The notes below the pieces were generated by a model. That model was not told the DNA's origin, searched no databases, and saw only the letters and a list, made by a program, of their open reading frames with translations. A program made the position numbers and the translations under genes. Shown here in pieces: positions 1-8,644 of a DNA stretch of 64,000 bases; positions within the stretch are counted from its first letter, which is position 1, and every line of letters starts with the position of its first letter. Source of the DNA: Superficieibacter sp. HKU1 (lineage in GTDB: Bacteria; Pseudomonadota; Gammaproteobacteria; Enterobacterales; Enterobacteriaceae); NCBI RefSeq assembly GCF_029319185.1, contig NZ_CP119754.1:2728001-2792000 (forward strand), given 5' to 3'.

Positions 1-331
1 CGAGCATCAACCCGGCAAATACGCCGAGCCACAGGCTTTCGGTCTGGTTAATCACTACCGCCGTGGTGACGCCCGCGCAGGCGATGACCGACGCGACGGA
101 GAGGTCAAAGTCGCCGGAGGCCAGGCAAAACAGCATCCCGCAGGCCACCATCCCGGACATCGAGATAGCCAGCCCCAGCCCTTTCATGTTGATAAACGAA
201 GCAAAGTTCGGCACAAAAATCGCGCAGGCCAGAAAGACCACGGCGAAAACGACCAGCATGCCGTACTGATCCCAGATCCGCCCGATGCTCATTGACGACT
301 TCGACGCGCCCGTTGTGGTTACAGATGACAT
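1..331 (-). CDS. araH: L-arabinose ABC transporter permease AraH (partial, 3' part beyond window)
   Basis: Membrane-spanning subunit of the AraFGH high-affinity L-arabinose importer in the inner membrane. Only about the first 110 of roughly 330 residues are present because the gene runs off the left edge. The start is the ATG at 331, giving MSSVTTTGASKSS and then a hydrophobic segment (LVVFAVVFLACAIFV) close to recalled E. coli AraH. The conserved stretch GMVACGMLFCLASGDFDLSVA of the family is present. It lies 13 bases after araG in the same direction, as the last gene of araF-araG-araH. Confidence 0.93.
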   Translation of the reverse strand, partial: MSSVTTTGASKSSMSIGRIWDQYGMLVVFAVVFLACAIFVPNFASFINMKGLGLAISMSGMVACGMLFCLASGDFDLSVASVIACAGVTTAVVINQTESLWLGVFAGLML

Positions 332-344
332 TTTCAACTCCTTC

Positions 345-1859
345 TCAGGCTACCGCCTGGCTGACTTTAGGCATCGCAAGGCTGAGCGCCTGCTGTTCTT
401 TGGCGTCGTGATGCAGAAGTTCACCGGCCACCTCTCCTTCGCGCATTACCACGATGCGATCGGCAACGCCCAGCACCTCCGGCAGGTCGCTTGAAGCAAA
501 GAGGACGGCGACGCCGGACGCGGCAAGCGCATAGATCACGTTATAAATTTCATGCTTCGCCCCCACGTCGATACCGCGTGTCGGCTCGTCGAGCAAAATG
601 ACTTTCATGTCTTCGGACAGCCAGCGCCCGAGGATCGCCTTCTGCTGGTTTCCTCCGGACAGGTTCATGATCAGCTGTTCCGCGCCCGGCGTTTTGATAT
701 TCAGCGACTGGATATGGTGCGCAGCGTTACGCGCTTCCCACGTATTGTTAATGACGCAGCCGGCGCGAATGTGTTTACGACGTGCGCTGATATTGATGTT
801 GTCCTTTACCGAATGGACCGGAATGATGCCCTCGGCTTTACGATCTTCCGGACAGAGCATTATCCCGGCGCGAATGGCCTGGGACGGTTTCTCAATAGAT
901 ATTGGCTGGCCGTCGATATAGACCTGCCCGCCAGTGATGCGCGTGCCGCCAAACAATCCTTTCATCAGCTCGCTGCGCCCGGCGCCCACCAGCCCGAACA
1001 GGCCGACGATTTCACCGCTGCGCACCGACAGACTGATCGGCATGCGCACGCCGGGTGCCTTAACGTTTTCCAGCCGCAGCCGCTCCGCGCCATAGTCGCG
1101 TGGCTGCCAGCCGTAGATATCGCCCAAATTGCGCCCCACCATCGCCTGCACCAGCGCGTCGTGATTGACCTTCTGCATGTCGGTAAAGGTACAAACGTAG
1201 CGACCGTCTTTAAACACGGTAATGGCATCGCTGAGGGCAAAGATTTCTTCCATCCGGTGCGATACATAAATGATGACCCGTCCTTCCTTGCGCAGCTCGC
1301 GGATCACCCGGAACAAATTGTCGATTTCTCGTGCGGAGAGGGAGCTGGTCGGTTCGTCGAAGGCAATTACTTTGGCATTGCGCGCCAGCGCTTTGGCAAT
1401 TTCCACCATTTGCCACTGACCTATCGACAGGTACTTCAGCGGCGTTTGCGGGTCGATATCCAGACCCAGATGTTCCAGTTGTAATCGCGCTTCATAATTA
1501 AGCAGTGAGCGATTAACGATCCCGCCTTTGTGCGGGAGCTGCCCGAGGTAGATGTTTTCCGCCACGGTCATTTCCGGAATCAGATGCAGTTCCTGGTAAA
1601 TAATAGCGACACCCGCATTCAGCGCGGCGGTAGTGTCGCTAAAAGCGACCTCTTTCCCCTGCAGCGCCAGCGTGCCGCTGGTCGGGGCATAATTGCCGCT
1701 GAGAATTTTCAGCAAGGTGGATTTCCCGGCACCGTTCTCACCCATCAGGGCGTGGATCTGCCCGGCATAGCAATCAAAGCTGATGTCGGAGAGCGCCTTT
1801 ACACCGGGAAAGGTTTTGCTGATACCGCGAAATGAGAGATAAGGGGTAGACTGCTGCAT
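345..1859 (-). CDS. araG: L-arabinose ABC transporter, duplicated ATPase subunit AraG
   Basis: Cytoplasmic ATPase that powers arabinose import. At 504 residues it carries two ABC cassettes. The first has Walker [10 protein letters not shown] (residues 40-48), LSIGQ as signature and DEPTSSL. The second has the degenerate GLVGAGRSE, signature LSGGNQQ and DEPTRGID, typical of the sugar-type (CUT2) double ATPases. A start 18 bases upstream is open, but the ATG at 1859 gives [10 protein letters not shown] as in E. coli and follows GGAG at proper spacing. It is the middle gene of araFGH; araF ends about 80 bases upstream. Confidence 0.96.
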   Translation of the reverse strand: MQQSTPYLSFRGISKTFPGVKALSDISFDCYAGQIHALMGENGAGKSTLLKILSGNYAPTSGTLALQGKEVAFSDTTAALNAGVAIIYQELHLIPEMTVAENIYLGQLPHKGGIVNRSLLNYEARLQLEHLGLDIDPQTPLKYLSIGQWQMVEIAKALARNAKVIAFDEPTSSLSAREIDNLFRVIRELRKEGRVIIYVSHRMEEIFALSDAITVFKDGRYVCTFTDMQKVNHDALVQAMVGRNLGDIYGWQPRDYGAERLRLENVKAPGVRMPISLSVRSGEIVGLFGLVGAGRSELMKGLFGGTRITGGQVYIDGQPISIEKPSQAIRAGIMLCPEDRKAEGIIPVHSVKDNINISARRKHIRAGCVINNTWEARNAAHHIQSLNIKTPGAEQLIMNLSGGNQQKAILGRWLSEDMKVILLDEPTRGIDVGAKHEIYNVIYALAASGVAVLFASSDLPEVLGVADRIVVMREGEVAGELLHHDAKEQQALSLAMPKVSQAVA

Positions 1860-1937
1860 AACGACTCCGCCATTCATAGTGGTACGTAAACGGCCCCTCG
1901 CTAAACGAGGGGCTGATTCATGGTTGACTGAAATCGA

Positions 1938-2918
1938 TTAAAGACCTTTCTTCGCCAGCTCTGCTTTGAAGTTATCGCGGGTGATCAGCACGACGTCGGT
2001 GACCGCGGTGAATTTCGGCGGCTCTACGCCCTTCTCTACCCAGTTGTAGAGCATTTCACTGGTTTTGTAGCCGTGAATATCCGGACTTGGCAGCAAGGAG
2101 CCAAAGAAGCCGGTTTGCTGATTTTTCGACAGCTCGCTGACCGCATCCACGCCGTTGATACCGATACCGATCACGTCCGGGGCTTTGAATCCCTGACCTT
2201 CGGTGGCGCGAACGCCGCCAAGCACGGTGTTATCGTTCATGCCGACGATCAGCCAGTGTTTCACTTCCGGATGCTGAACCAGCAGCGAGTTGCCGGCATC
2301 GAATGCACCGGGGATATCGTTAGATTTGGTTGGCACCTGGTAAATTTGTTTTTCCGGGAAGCCTGCGGCTTTCAGGGCGTCCATCGAGCCTGTCGTACGG
2401 CGACGCGCGGTGTCGAGCTCGTTAGCGGTAATGGCCATGACGCCGGTTTCTTTCACGTCCCAGCCGCGTTTTTGCATCTCTTTATACAGCTCCTGCCCCT
2501 GACGCGCGCCAATTTCGCTGGCGGCCATCATCACCAGCGGAACGCTCTCCATCGGCTTCCCTTTCGCGGTGACAAACTGATCGTCCACGGCAATCACTTT
2601 CATGTCGTAGCCGCGTGCTTTAGCGACAATCGCCGAGCCGAGTTTCGGATCAGGTGTACAAATGACAAAGCCTTTTACGCCGCTGGCGGCGAGGCTATCA
2701 ATGGCATTAAGGGTCTTTTCACCGTCAGGTACGGCAATCTTAACCACTTCAAATCCCAAATCTTTACCGGCTTTATCGGCGAATTTCCACTCCGTCTGGA
2801 ACCAGGGTTCTTCCGGTTGTTTAACCAAAAAGCCCAGCTTCATGGATTCCGCAATAGCCGATTGTGACATAATCGCAGCCAGTCCGATGGCTGCCAGTGC
2901 TTTAGTGAATTTGTGCAT
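1938..2918 (-). CDS. araF: Periplasmic L-arabinose-binding protein AraF
   Basis: Binds L-arabinose in the periplasm and delivers it to AraGH. The start at 2918 (MHKFTKALAAIGLAAIM) follows GGAG and gives a typical signal peptide ending near SQSAIA, with the mature protein beginning ESMKLGFLV. The 326 residues match the family length (E. coli about 329; the short C-terminal GGK tail is missing here). Residues of the periplasmic sugar-binding fold such as FLVKQPEEPWFQTEW, VIAVDDQF and the TANELDTARRRTTGSMDAL stretch are conserved. First gene of araFGH and likely controlled by AraC and CRP from the upstream region. Confidence 0.96.
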   Translation of the reverse strand: MHKFTKALAAIGLAAIMSQSAIAESMKLGFLVKQPEEPWFQTEWKFADKAGKDLGFEVVKIAVPDGEKTLNAIDSLAASGVKGFVICTPDPKLGSAIVAKARGYDMKVIAVDDQFVTAKGKPMESVPLVMMAASEIGARQGQELYKEMQKRGWDVKETGVMAITANELDTARRRTTGSMDALKAAGFPEKQIYQVPTKSNDIPGAFDAGNSLLVQHPEVKHWLIVGMNDNTVLGGVRATEGQGFKAPDVIGIGINGVDAVSELSKNQQTGFFGSLLPSPDIHGYKTSEMLYNWVEKGVEPPKFTAVTDVVLITRDNFKAELAKKGL

Positions 2919-3233
2919 GTTAAACTCCAGCGTTAACATTCTTCTATGTAGGGTAAATTCGTACTCAAATTTTTTTATCAGACATAAAACAACGCATTAG
3001 CATCAGAAGCCTGGTGAATGCTTTTGCTGGAACATTAATAGCGGGAAATTAATTCTCCATAGGAGAGCGGCATCACATCGCAGGATTACAGTTATTGCGT
3101 ACATATATTCAGCAATAAATGACATAAAACGGAAGGGTATTGTCGGACAATTAAATGATGCTGTAACAGGATTGTCTATATCCTTAGCGAGCTTATCCTT
3201 GTCCCGGATGGGCGGCGCATCCGGGACCCGATA
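2919..3233 (-). promoter_or_regulatory. araF upstream region, candidate AraC/CRP control region, with a 10-bp hairpin at its far end
   Basis: 315 bases without a gene. By family knowledge the araFGH promoter should lie in the 200 bases before araF. On the + strand TAGC at 3039 and TCCATA at 3056 resemble the ends of an AraC half-site but are 13 rather than 7 bases apart, and TGTGATG-like sequence sits near 3074, so neither site is firm. At 3201-3227 GTCCCGGATG and CATCCGGGAC form a perfect 10-bp stem with a 7-base loop just past the stop of the DJ-1 family gene; it lacks a T run, so it is a REP-like hairpin or processing signal rather than a clear intrinsic terminator. Confidence 0.4.
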
Positions 3234-3791
3234 TTACCAGGGATAATAAATATGTTCGGCGTGCTCACGCGCGGGGGCTTCATTACCCAGCAGGCGTGCG
3301 GCGACGGTCAGGGCAAAGTCAAATACCCGCCCCAGTCCCTTGCCGCTGATCAAATTGCCGTCCTCAACCACCGGCGCGTCCACATACTCGCCATCGGTTA
3401 CCGATTGCCATAAATCGCCAGAGCACACATAGCGACGGCCTTTCAATAACCCATTGCCGCCCAGCACCCGGGCCGCGGCGGAACAAATGGGGCAAATAAG
3501 CTTACCGGCATTGTCGTGCGCCATGACAAACGCCACAACGTCCTCACTGGCCGCCAGATTAATACTGCCCTGTGGCCCGCCGGGCAGCACGATAGCGTCA
3601 TAGCGATGCGCCTGACGCTCGGTCAGCGTCGCGTCGGCGACCAGCGGAATATTATGGTAACTGACCACGGCACGTGATTCGGCGCACGCCAGCGTTTCTA
3701 CGTGAATATGCAAACGGCGTAATATATCGATGGTGACAATGGCTTCCGCTTCTTCAAAACCGGGTGCCAGTAAAACGGCAACGCTCTTCAT
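3234..3791 (-). CDS. DJ-1/PfpI family protein
   Basis: A 185-residue protein of the DJ-1/ThiJ/PfpI superfamily, whose members include chaperones, deglycases and proteases of the class I glutamine amidotransferase fold. The N-terminus MKSVAVLLAPGFEEAEA carries the conserved acidic residue (E16) and the nucleophile elbow is CPICSAA with Cys103, matching the Cys/Glu pair of DJ-1 (Cys106/Glu18). The oxyanion stretch LPGGPQG is at about 69-75. It stands alone, transcribed in the same direction as araFGH but separated from it. The substrate cannot be told from sequence; DJ-1-like stress protein is safer than protease. Confidence 0.8.
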   Translation of the reverse strand: MKSVAVLLAPGFEEAEAIVTIDILRRLHIHVETLACAESRAVVSYHNIPLVADATLTERQAHRYDAIVLPGGPQGSINLAASEDVVAFVMAHDNAGKLICPICSAAARVLGGNGLLKGRRYVCSGDLWQSVTDGEYVDAPVVEDGNLISGKGLGRVFDFALTVAARLLGNEAPAREHAEHIYYPW

Positions 3792-4333
3792 TCTTTATCC
3801 CTTAAATTCATCTGTGAATGTCAAAACGCTCATCAGACCTTCAGGCTCAAATACCGGCGTCTGAGGACAATATCTGGTAAGAATAAAAATGATCTGGCGC
3901 AATTTATCACGGATTATGGAATATCATGAGCACGGTCAACATTGATGTACCGCACAGACGAATCGCGCCAGCTTTCATTCTCATTGCCATGCTACGCTTT
4001 TTAAAACGCTTTTTCAACTATTACAAAATATCGTTATTATTATATTTATCAATATGTTAACCATAAATATAAGTATTTAATAGTAGTTATAATTCTTTTT
4101 TCAGAAGTTGTAACCAGTAATGAATTCCGTGCGTTGAGACTTTTCTTAGCGACGGGATCGTTTTAATCTTGCGACAGGAATTACGGAAAATTCATCACCG
4201 ATCACATACAGCAGCGGCAGAATGTATTTATTCTGTGGAGAGTAACGGTGGTGCATGAATAACGTCGAACCCGACATTTTCATGAATTATACGATTTCGT
4301 ATAAATCGTCCCCCAGGTAATAAGGATATTGGT
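3792..4333. other. 542-base AT-rich intergenic region upstream of ftnB
   Basis: Divergent region between the DJ-1 family gene and ftnB. It is markedly AT-rich, especially 4010-4110, which suits H-NS binding. It must contain the ftnB promoter, but I see no -35/-10 pair that stands out. It holds one short open frame (3926-4060, listed separately). The sequence TAATAAGGATATTGGT just before 4334 supplies AAGGA as ribosome-binding site for ftnB. No RNA gene or repeat was recognised. Confidence 0.5.
3926..4060 (+). CDS. Possible 44-residue small protein (uncertain)
   Basis: Open frame from ATG 3926 to TAA 4058-4060. The product begins MSTVNIDVPHRRIAP, followed by AFILIAMLRFL, a basic stretch KRFFNYYK and a hydrophobic tail ISLLLYLSIC. 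The arrangement of hydrophobic stretches around a basic patch would fit a small membrane protein, and GGA lies about nine bases before the ATG. Against it, the frame lies in very AT-rich DNA where such frames arise by chance, codon use is poor, and I recognise no homologue. Listed only because it is the one plausible frame in this gap. Confidence 0.2.
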   Translation: MSTVNIDVPHRRIAPAFILIAMLRFLKRFFNYYKISLLLYLSIC

Positions 4334-4837
4334 ATGCTAGCTTTAGGAATGGTTCAAAAACTCAACGTCCAGATGAACCTGGAGTATAACGCGTCCAATC
4401 GCTACCTTCGTTTAAGCGAGTGGTGCGCTAAACGTAAACTGACTGGCACCGCCATTTTTCTGCGCTCGCAGGCGCAAATCAACGTTACCCGCATGATGCG
4501 CGTGTTTGATTTTATAAAAAAATCTGGCGCGAATCCGGTGGTCGCGACGACAAACCCTATTGAGGAGCAATGCACCAATCTCGAAGAACTCTTTTCCCAG
4601 ACCATGATGGATTTTCAGCACCGCAGTGAAACGCTGACCAAACTCATAGAGGAAGCCCGGTCGCAGAACGATGCGGCTACGCTGGCTTTCTTAACCCAGA
4701 TAGCCACTGAAAGGGAGGAGCACGGGCTTTTGTTGCAAACCATCTTTGAAGAAGTGCGTCATGCGGGTCAGGCCGGAATGAAAATGGAACAGACCGACCA
4801 GCACCTGTTAAACGTCGTTAATTACCAGCAACATTAA
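4334..4837 (+). CDS. ftnB: Ferritin-like protein FtnB
   Basis: A 167-residue non-haem ferritin of the FtnB type, cytoplasmic four-helix bundle. It aligns along its length with E. coli FtnB, ending LLNVVNYQQH against LNVVSHQLH. The ferroxidase centre is incomplete: Glu17 is present (NLEYNASNRY), but where FtnA has AQEEMxHMQ this protein has AQINVTRMM, so the Glu and His metal ligands are replaced by Asn and Arg. E. coli FtnB has the same kind of loss. In Salmonella FtnB is reported to help iron-sulfur cluster repair and virulence. Single gene with its own upstream region; a dicarboxylate carrier follows. Confidence 0.92.
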   Translation: MLALGMVQKLNVQMNLEYNASNRYLRLSEWCAKRKLTGTAIFLRSQAQINVTRMMRVFDFIKKSGANPVVATTNPIEEQCTNLEELFSQTMMDFQHRSETLTKLIEEARSQNDAATLAFLTQIATEREEHGLLLQTIFEEVRHAGQAGMKMEQTDQHLLNVVNYQQH

Positions 4838-5059
4838 TTTCTTAGTTCACCCCGGCCCGCTCATGGTCCGGGGTGGAATAGCACCTCTTTCCCCTCTTTA
4901 CTGCTGATCTTGTCGCCTCACACCAAATACAAATGTTAATGAAATGTGTATAACGTGATGTTTTAATTAACATTTTATAAATTAGATCTATCTCTCATCG
5001 TTTACCCTTACAAAATGCAATGCTTCAGGGAAATCTGATGATGTTGCAAAAGGTGCTCT

Positions 5060-6403
5060 ATGATTACCCTTGAGTTTGTGGTCATTATCCTCTGCCTGCT
5101 GGTGGGTACGCGCTTCGGTGGGATGGGACTGGGTTTAATTAGTGGGATCGGCCTGTTTATCCTGACCTTTGTTTTTGGTCTTGAGCCTGGCAAGCCGCCG
5201 GTTGATGTTATGCTTACTATCCTGGCGGTCATTGGCTGTGCCGCCACGCTGCAAACGGCGGGCGGGCTGAACGTCATGATGCAGTTTGCCGAACGCTTAC
5301 TGCGTAAACATCCGCAGCATATTACTCTGCTGGCACCTTTTACCACGTGGTCCCTCACCTTCCTGTGCGGCACCGGGCATGTGGTCTACACCATGTTTCC
5401 CATTATTGCCGATATCGCGCTAAAAAAAGGTATTCGTCCTGAGCGCCCAATGGCGGTGGCGTCTATCGCCTCGCAAATGGCGATCACCGCGTCGCCGGTG
5501 TCGGTGGCGGTGGTCTCACTGGTATCGATTATCGGCGCAAATCACGGCGTGGGTCAGGCGTGGGGGATCCTGGAAATTCTGGCCGTCTCCGTTCCGGCCT
5601 CGCTGTTTGGCGTCGCTATTGCCGCTTTGTGGAGTCTGCGCCGTGGTAAAAACCTGGAAGACGATGCGGAGTTCCAGGAAAAGCTCAGGGATCCAAAACA
5701 GCGCGAGTTTATTTATGGCAGCAGCGATACCCTGATGGATCAGCGCTTCCCAAAACAGGCCTACTGGTCAACCTGGATTTTCTTTGCCGGGATCCTGGTG
5801 GTGGTACTGCTTGGGGCCATCCCGGAACTGCGTCCTTCATTTGAGTTGAAAGGAAAACTGACACCGCTATCCATGAACCTGACGATCCAGATGATGATGC
5901 TGATCGCCGGGGCCATTATGTTGATGGTGTGCAAAGTTAACGCAACAACGATTTCGAACGGGGCGGTATTTAAAGCCGGGATGGTGGCGATTTTCTCGGT
6001 CTTCGGCGTCGCGTGGATGAGCGATACCTTCTTTCAGGCCCATTTGAGCGAATTAAAAATGGCGCTGGAAGGAGTGGTTAAAACGCATCCGTGGACCTAC
6101 GCCATTGTTCTGTTTCTGGTATCAAAACTGGTAAACAGTCAGGCTGCGGCGCTGACGGCTGTCGCCCCCATGGGATTGATGCTCGGCGTGGAGCCCAAAA
6201 TGCTGGTCGCCTTCTTCCCGGCGTCCTATGGCTATTTTGTCCTGCCAACCTACCCAAGCGACCTCGCCTGCATTGGCTTTGACCGCTCGGGCACGACGCG
6301 CATCGGCAAATTCATCATTAACCATAGCTTTATTCTGCCAGGACTTATCGGCGTCAGCTGTGCCTGTGCCGCAAGTTACCTGCTGGTACAAACCTTTTTC
6401 TGA
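5060..6403 (+). CDS. Anaerobic C4-dicarboxylate carrier, DcuA/DcuB family
   Basis: A 447-residue polytopic inner-membrane protein of the DcuA/DcuB family, which exchanges fumarate, malate, aspartate and succinate during anaerobic growth. Length and sequence follow DcuB from end to end: GKPPVDVML, the LCGTGHVVYT stretch, SPVSVAVVSL, SKLVNSQAAAL and the C-terminal LPTYPSDLACIGFDRSGTT with INHSFILPGLIGV. AAGGTG lies before the ATG. E. coli dcuA and dcuB lie elsewhere, so this is likely an additional family member; the symbol is withheld. Transcribed alone and ended by the hairpin at 6417. FNR or DcuSR control is likely from family knowledge but no clear site was found. Confidence 0.85.
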   Translation: MITLEFVVIILCLLVGTRFGGMGLGLISGIGLFILTFVFGLEPGKPPVDVMLTILAVIGCAATLQTAGGLNVMMQFAERLLRKHPQHITLLAPFTTWSLTFLCGTGHVVYTMFPIIADIALKKGIRPERPMAVASIASQMAITASPVSVAVVSLVSIIGANHGVGQAWGILEILAVSVPASLFGVAIAALWSLRRGKNLEDDAEFQEKLRDPKQREFIYGSSDTLMDQRFPKQAYWSTWIFFAGILVVVLLGAIPELRPSFELKGKLTPLSMNLTIQMMMLIAGAIMLMVCKVNATTISNGAVFKAGMVAIFSVFGVAWMSDTFFQAHLSELKMALEGVVKTHPWTYAIVLFLVSKLVNSQAAALTAVAPMGLMLGVEPKMLVAFFPASYGYFVLPTYPSDLACIGFDRSGTTRIGKFIINHSFILPGLIGVSCACAASYLLVQTFF

Positions 6404-6416
6404 TGCTGCCACCACG

Positions 6417-6446
6417 AAAAAAGCCAGGCTTGCGCCTGGCTTTTTA
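6417..6446. terminator. Bidirectional intrinsic terminator between the Dcu carrier and yecJ
   Basis: AAAAAGCCAGGC, loop TTGC, GCCTGGCTTTTT: a GC-rich stem flanked by A and T runs on both sides, so it can stop the rightward dicarboxylate carrier transcript and the leftward yecJ transcript. It overlaps the yecJ stop codon (6444-6446). Confidence 0.85.
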
Positions 6447-6695
6447 ATGGGCTTCATCCTGCGGGGTAAATTTCATTTCGATCAGCGCAATGGCTTTTTG
6501 TATGCCACGCAGCGTGACGGGATCGGCGGCGGCGGGATGCATCGTGAAATCAATCGCTTTTAACTGGGCTGACATCTTTTCGCGAACCTCAGCGGGGGCG
6601 ATGATTTCAATAACATCAAGAATTTGTTTAATGACCAGCTGGCAGGCTACGATATCGGATACCAGTTCCTGATCGGCACTCAGATTGTCGGACAT
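6444..6695 (-). CDS. yecJ: YecJ, small conserved protein (DUF2766)
   Basis: An 83-residue soluble, mostly helical, acidic protein, [20 protein letters not shown] to [10 protein letters not shown]. The ATG at 6695 is preceded by AAGGAGCGCAAT, a strong ribosome-binding site. A longer reading from a TTG six codons upstream would put that site inside the gene and is rejected. Position next to ftnB and azuC and length match E. coli YecJ (83 residues), whose function is unknown. No motif suggests a role. Confidence 0.8.
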   Translation of the reverse strand: MSDNLSADQELVSDIVACQLVIKQILDVIEIIAPAEVREKMSAQLKAIDFTMHPAAADPVTLRGIQKAIALIEMKFTPQDEAH

Positions 6696-6767
6696 ATTGC
6701 GCTCCTTGTTCAAGGGGCGTAATAGTATCGCACGCGCGCTGAAATGTCAGAGCGGAAATTCAGACAT

Positions 6768-6795
6768 AAAAAAACCTGCCGTGGCAGGTTTTTTT
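6768..6795 (-). terminator. Intrinsic terminator of azuC/AzuCR
   Basis: On the - strand AAAAAAACCTGCC is followed almost at once by GGCAGG and a run of seven T, directly after the azuC stop codon. The A run on the far side makes it potentially bidirectional, but yecJ reads away from it. In E. coli the AzuCR RNA ends at a similar hairpin just beyond the azuC frame. Confidence 0.8.
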
Positions 6796-6796
6796 A

Positions 6797-6880
6797 TCAG
6801 AACATAGCGCCTGGCGGTACGTCTTTGAAGGTTTTGCAGTAGTTTTCAAACATGCTTTTCAGGATTTTGCGAAATTTCAT
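6797..6880 (-). CDS. azuC: AzuC small membrane-associated protein; transcript is the dual-function sRNA AzuCR
   Basis: A 27-residue frame too short for routine gene finding: MKFRKILKSMF at the start and TFKDVPPGAMF at the end. This differs at only a few places from the 28-residue E. coli AzuC. The start is preceded by CGGAG on the - strand. The protein is an amphipathic basic helix. In E. coli the same transcript acts as a base-pairing sRNA, AzuCR (formerly IsrB), and AzuC is reported to bind glycerol-3-phosphate dehydrogenase GlpD at the membrane. Position between yecJ and the next gene fits E. coli. Confidence 0.9.
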   Translation of the reverse strand: MKFRKILKSMFENYCKTFKDVPPGAMF

Positions 6881-6960
6881 TTTGTACTCCGATTTTTGTT
6901 ATGCAGGTGTTACTGTCTACACGTCTATAATATGACCTGCGTCACAAAAATCAACCACAA

Positions 6961-6976
6961 CGTGATAAAAATCACA
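6961..6976. promoter_or_regulatory. CRP-type site upstream of azuC
   Basis: CGTGATAAAAATCACA fits the CRP consensus TGTGA-N6-TCACA with one mismatch. It lies 80 bases before the azuC start on its promoter side and about 100 bases before the divergent MFS gene. CRP repression of azuC under glucose-poor growth is known in E. coli, so azuC is the more likely target. Confidence 0.6.
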
Positions 6977-7079
6977 TAAATTTTACACGTATTGGTAAAG
7001 TATTAAACAAAAGTTATGTCAAATCTGCGGCTTATCCGCGCCTTTACTGGATTTTTTTCTTTATGGTGGCAGGCATATA

Positions 7080-8501
7080 ATGAGTGAATCAGTCTCTGAC
7101 AAGGAAAAGCGCGGATTATCACCCGCCGCTTTACTGGTTGCTGGCGCTTTTTTTATGGAGTTTCTGGACGGTACAGTCATCGCCACAGCCCTGCCCGATA
7201 TGGGGAAAACCTTTGGCGTAGAGGCGGTTGATCTTAACATTGGCATCAGCGCATATCTCATCACGCTGGCGGTATTGATCCCGGCGAGCGGCTGGATTGC
7301 CGATCGGTTCGGTGCCCGGAAAGTCTTTACCCTGGCGCTGGCCATTTTCAACCTTGCATCGGTACTGTGCGGCCTGGCAACCAGCGTGGAGAGTTTTGTT
7401 GCGATGCGCATTTTTCAGGCCGCAGGCGGCGCGCTAATGGTGCCCGTGGGACGGCTGGCGGTGCTGCGCACCACGCCAAAACACCAGCTGATCACCGCCA
7501 TCGCCACCCTCACCTGGCCTGCGCTGGTCGCACCGATTATCGGTCCTCCGTTGGGCGGCTTTATTACCAGCTATGCGGACTGGCGCTGGATCTTCTTTAT
7601 TAATCTGCCGATTGGCTTAGTTGCGATCCTGTTATCGCTGCGAATTATTCCTGACATACGCGATGAACAGCGCCGTCCTTTCGATTTGCCCGGTTTTCTC
7701 GCCACCTCGGTCGCAATGATAAGCCTGGTCTATGCGATGGAAGCGTTGGGAGCGGAAAACGTTCAGGGAGGGATCACCACGGCGCTGCTTGTTATCGGTG
7801 GGGTAGCGTCATTTTACGCCCTGCGCCATTTTCGTCATGCGGCATGGCCAATGATCCGCCTGGAAGCGATGCAGGTCCCGACCTTTCGCGTCACGATGTA
7901 CGGTGGTTCACTGTTTCGCTCGTCGATCAGTACCGTGCCTTTTTTGCTGCCGCTGCTTTTTCAGGTCGGTTTCGGTATGGATCCGTTTCATGCCGGCTCG
8001 CTGGTGCTGGCCGTCTTTGTCGGCAACCTGACGATTAAACCGGCCACCACGCCCCTGATCCGCTGGCTGGGATTTCGCCGTCTGCTGTTGATCAACGGCG
8101 CGCTGAACGTGCTGGCGTTGCTGGCCTGCGCCTTTTTAACGCCGACTACCCCGGTCTGGCTGGTGCTGCTGATCCTGTACCTGGGCGGCGTTTTCCGTTC
8201 GGTGCAGTTTACCGGCATTAGCACGCTGGCCTTTGCTGACGTCCCCTCCAGCCAGATGAGTTATGCCAATACCCTGTTCAGTACCGCCACGCAACTGGCG
8301 GTCGGACTGGGGATCACCCTGGGTGCGATTGGTATTCGCCTCGGTGAACGCATCAGCGACTGGTTCGCACTCACCGCTATCCCCGGCATCAGCTTTCGGC
8401 TGGCATTTGGGTTTATTGCGCTAATCTGTCTGGCAGGAATGGCCGATACCTTCCGGCTGACCAGAGATGCGGGAAGCTCGGTGTCGAGAAAGAGGAAGTG
8501 A
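7080..8501 (+). CDS. MFS drug-type exporter, 14-helix DHA2 family
   Basis: A 473-residue inner-membrane transporter of the DHA2 (EmrB/QacA) branch of the major facilitator superfamily. Motif D1-like FLDGTVIATALPDM is in helix 1, motif A is GWIADRFGARKVF after helix 2, and motif C-like GPPLGGFITSYADWRWIFFINLPIG ends helix 5 and enters helix 6, as in this family. About 14 hydrophobic segments can be read. It most resembles YebQ/MdtD-like proteins in outline, but I do not assign a symbol. It is monocistronic, read away from azuC. Substrate unknown; proton-driven efflux is inferred from the family. Confidence 0.82.
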   Translation: MSESVSDKEKRGLSPAALLVAGAFFMEFLDGTVIATALPDMGKTFGVEAVDLNIGISAYLITLAVLIPASGWIADRFGARKVFTLALAIFNLASVLCGLATSVESFVAMRIFQAAGGALMVPVGRLAVLRTTPKHQLITAIATLTWPALVAPIIGPPLGGFITSYADWRWIFFINLPIGLVAILLSLRIIPDIRDEQRRPFDLPGFLATSVAMISLVYAMEALGAENVQGGITTALLVIGGVASFYALRHFRHAAWPMIRLEAMQVPTFRVTMYGGSLFRSSISTVPFLLPLLFQVGFGMDPFHAGSLVLAVFVGNLTIKPATTPLIRWLGFRRLLLINGALNVLALLACAFLTPTTPVWLVLLILYLGGVFRSVQFTGISTLAFADVPSSQMSYANTLFSTATQLAVGLGITLGAIGIRLGERISDWFALTAIPGISFRLAFGFIALICLAGMADTFRLTRDAGSSVSRKRK

Positions 8502-8530
8502 GGGGCTGTAATGGTGTGCTGAGAGGATAA

Positions 8531-8628
8531 TGCCGGGTGGCGGCTTCGCCTTACCCGGCCTACAAAGACTGCAATATCAGATGGTTACATAACAATCGTA
8601 GGCCCGGTAAGCGTAGCGTCACCGGGCA
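8531..8628. repeat. BIME: two inverted REP units
   Basis: TGCCGGGTGGCGGCTTCGCC begins a REP unit (8531-8565). An opposite unit, GTAGGCCCGGTAAGCGTAGC, runs at 8598-8628. The pair lies between the convergent MFS and isomerase genes. Such bacterial interspersed mosaic elements are common between enterobacterial genes and can stabilise the 3' ends of mRNAs. Confidence 0.85.
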
Positions 8629-8644
8629 AAACAGCGCGAATGGA

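Noticed and set aside
552..1484. 310-codon + strand frame opposite araG
   Set aside because: It is the mirror of a strongly conserved ABC ATPase gene, has no ribosome-binding site, and its product resembles no protein family. GC-rich codon bias leaves the antisense frame open.
2073..2867. 264-codon + strand frame opposite araF
   Set aside because: Shadow of araF; no start signal and no recognisable protein.
3039..3061. TAGC...TCCATA as an AraC site
   Set aside because: The two parts are 13 bases apart rather than the usual 7, so it is kept only as a weak hint within the araF upstream entry.
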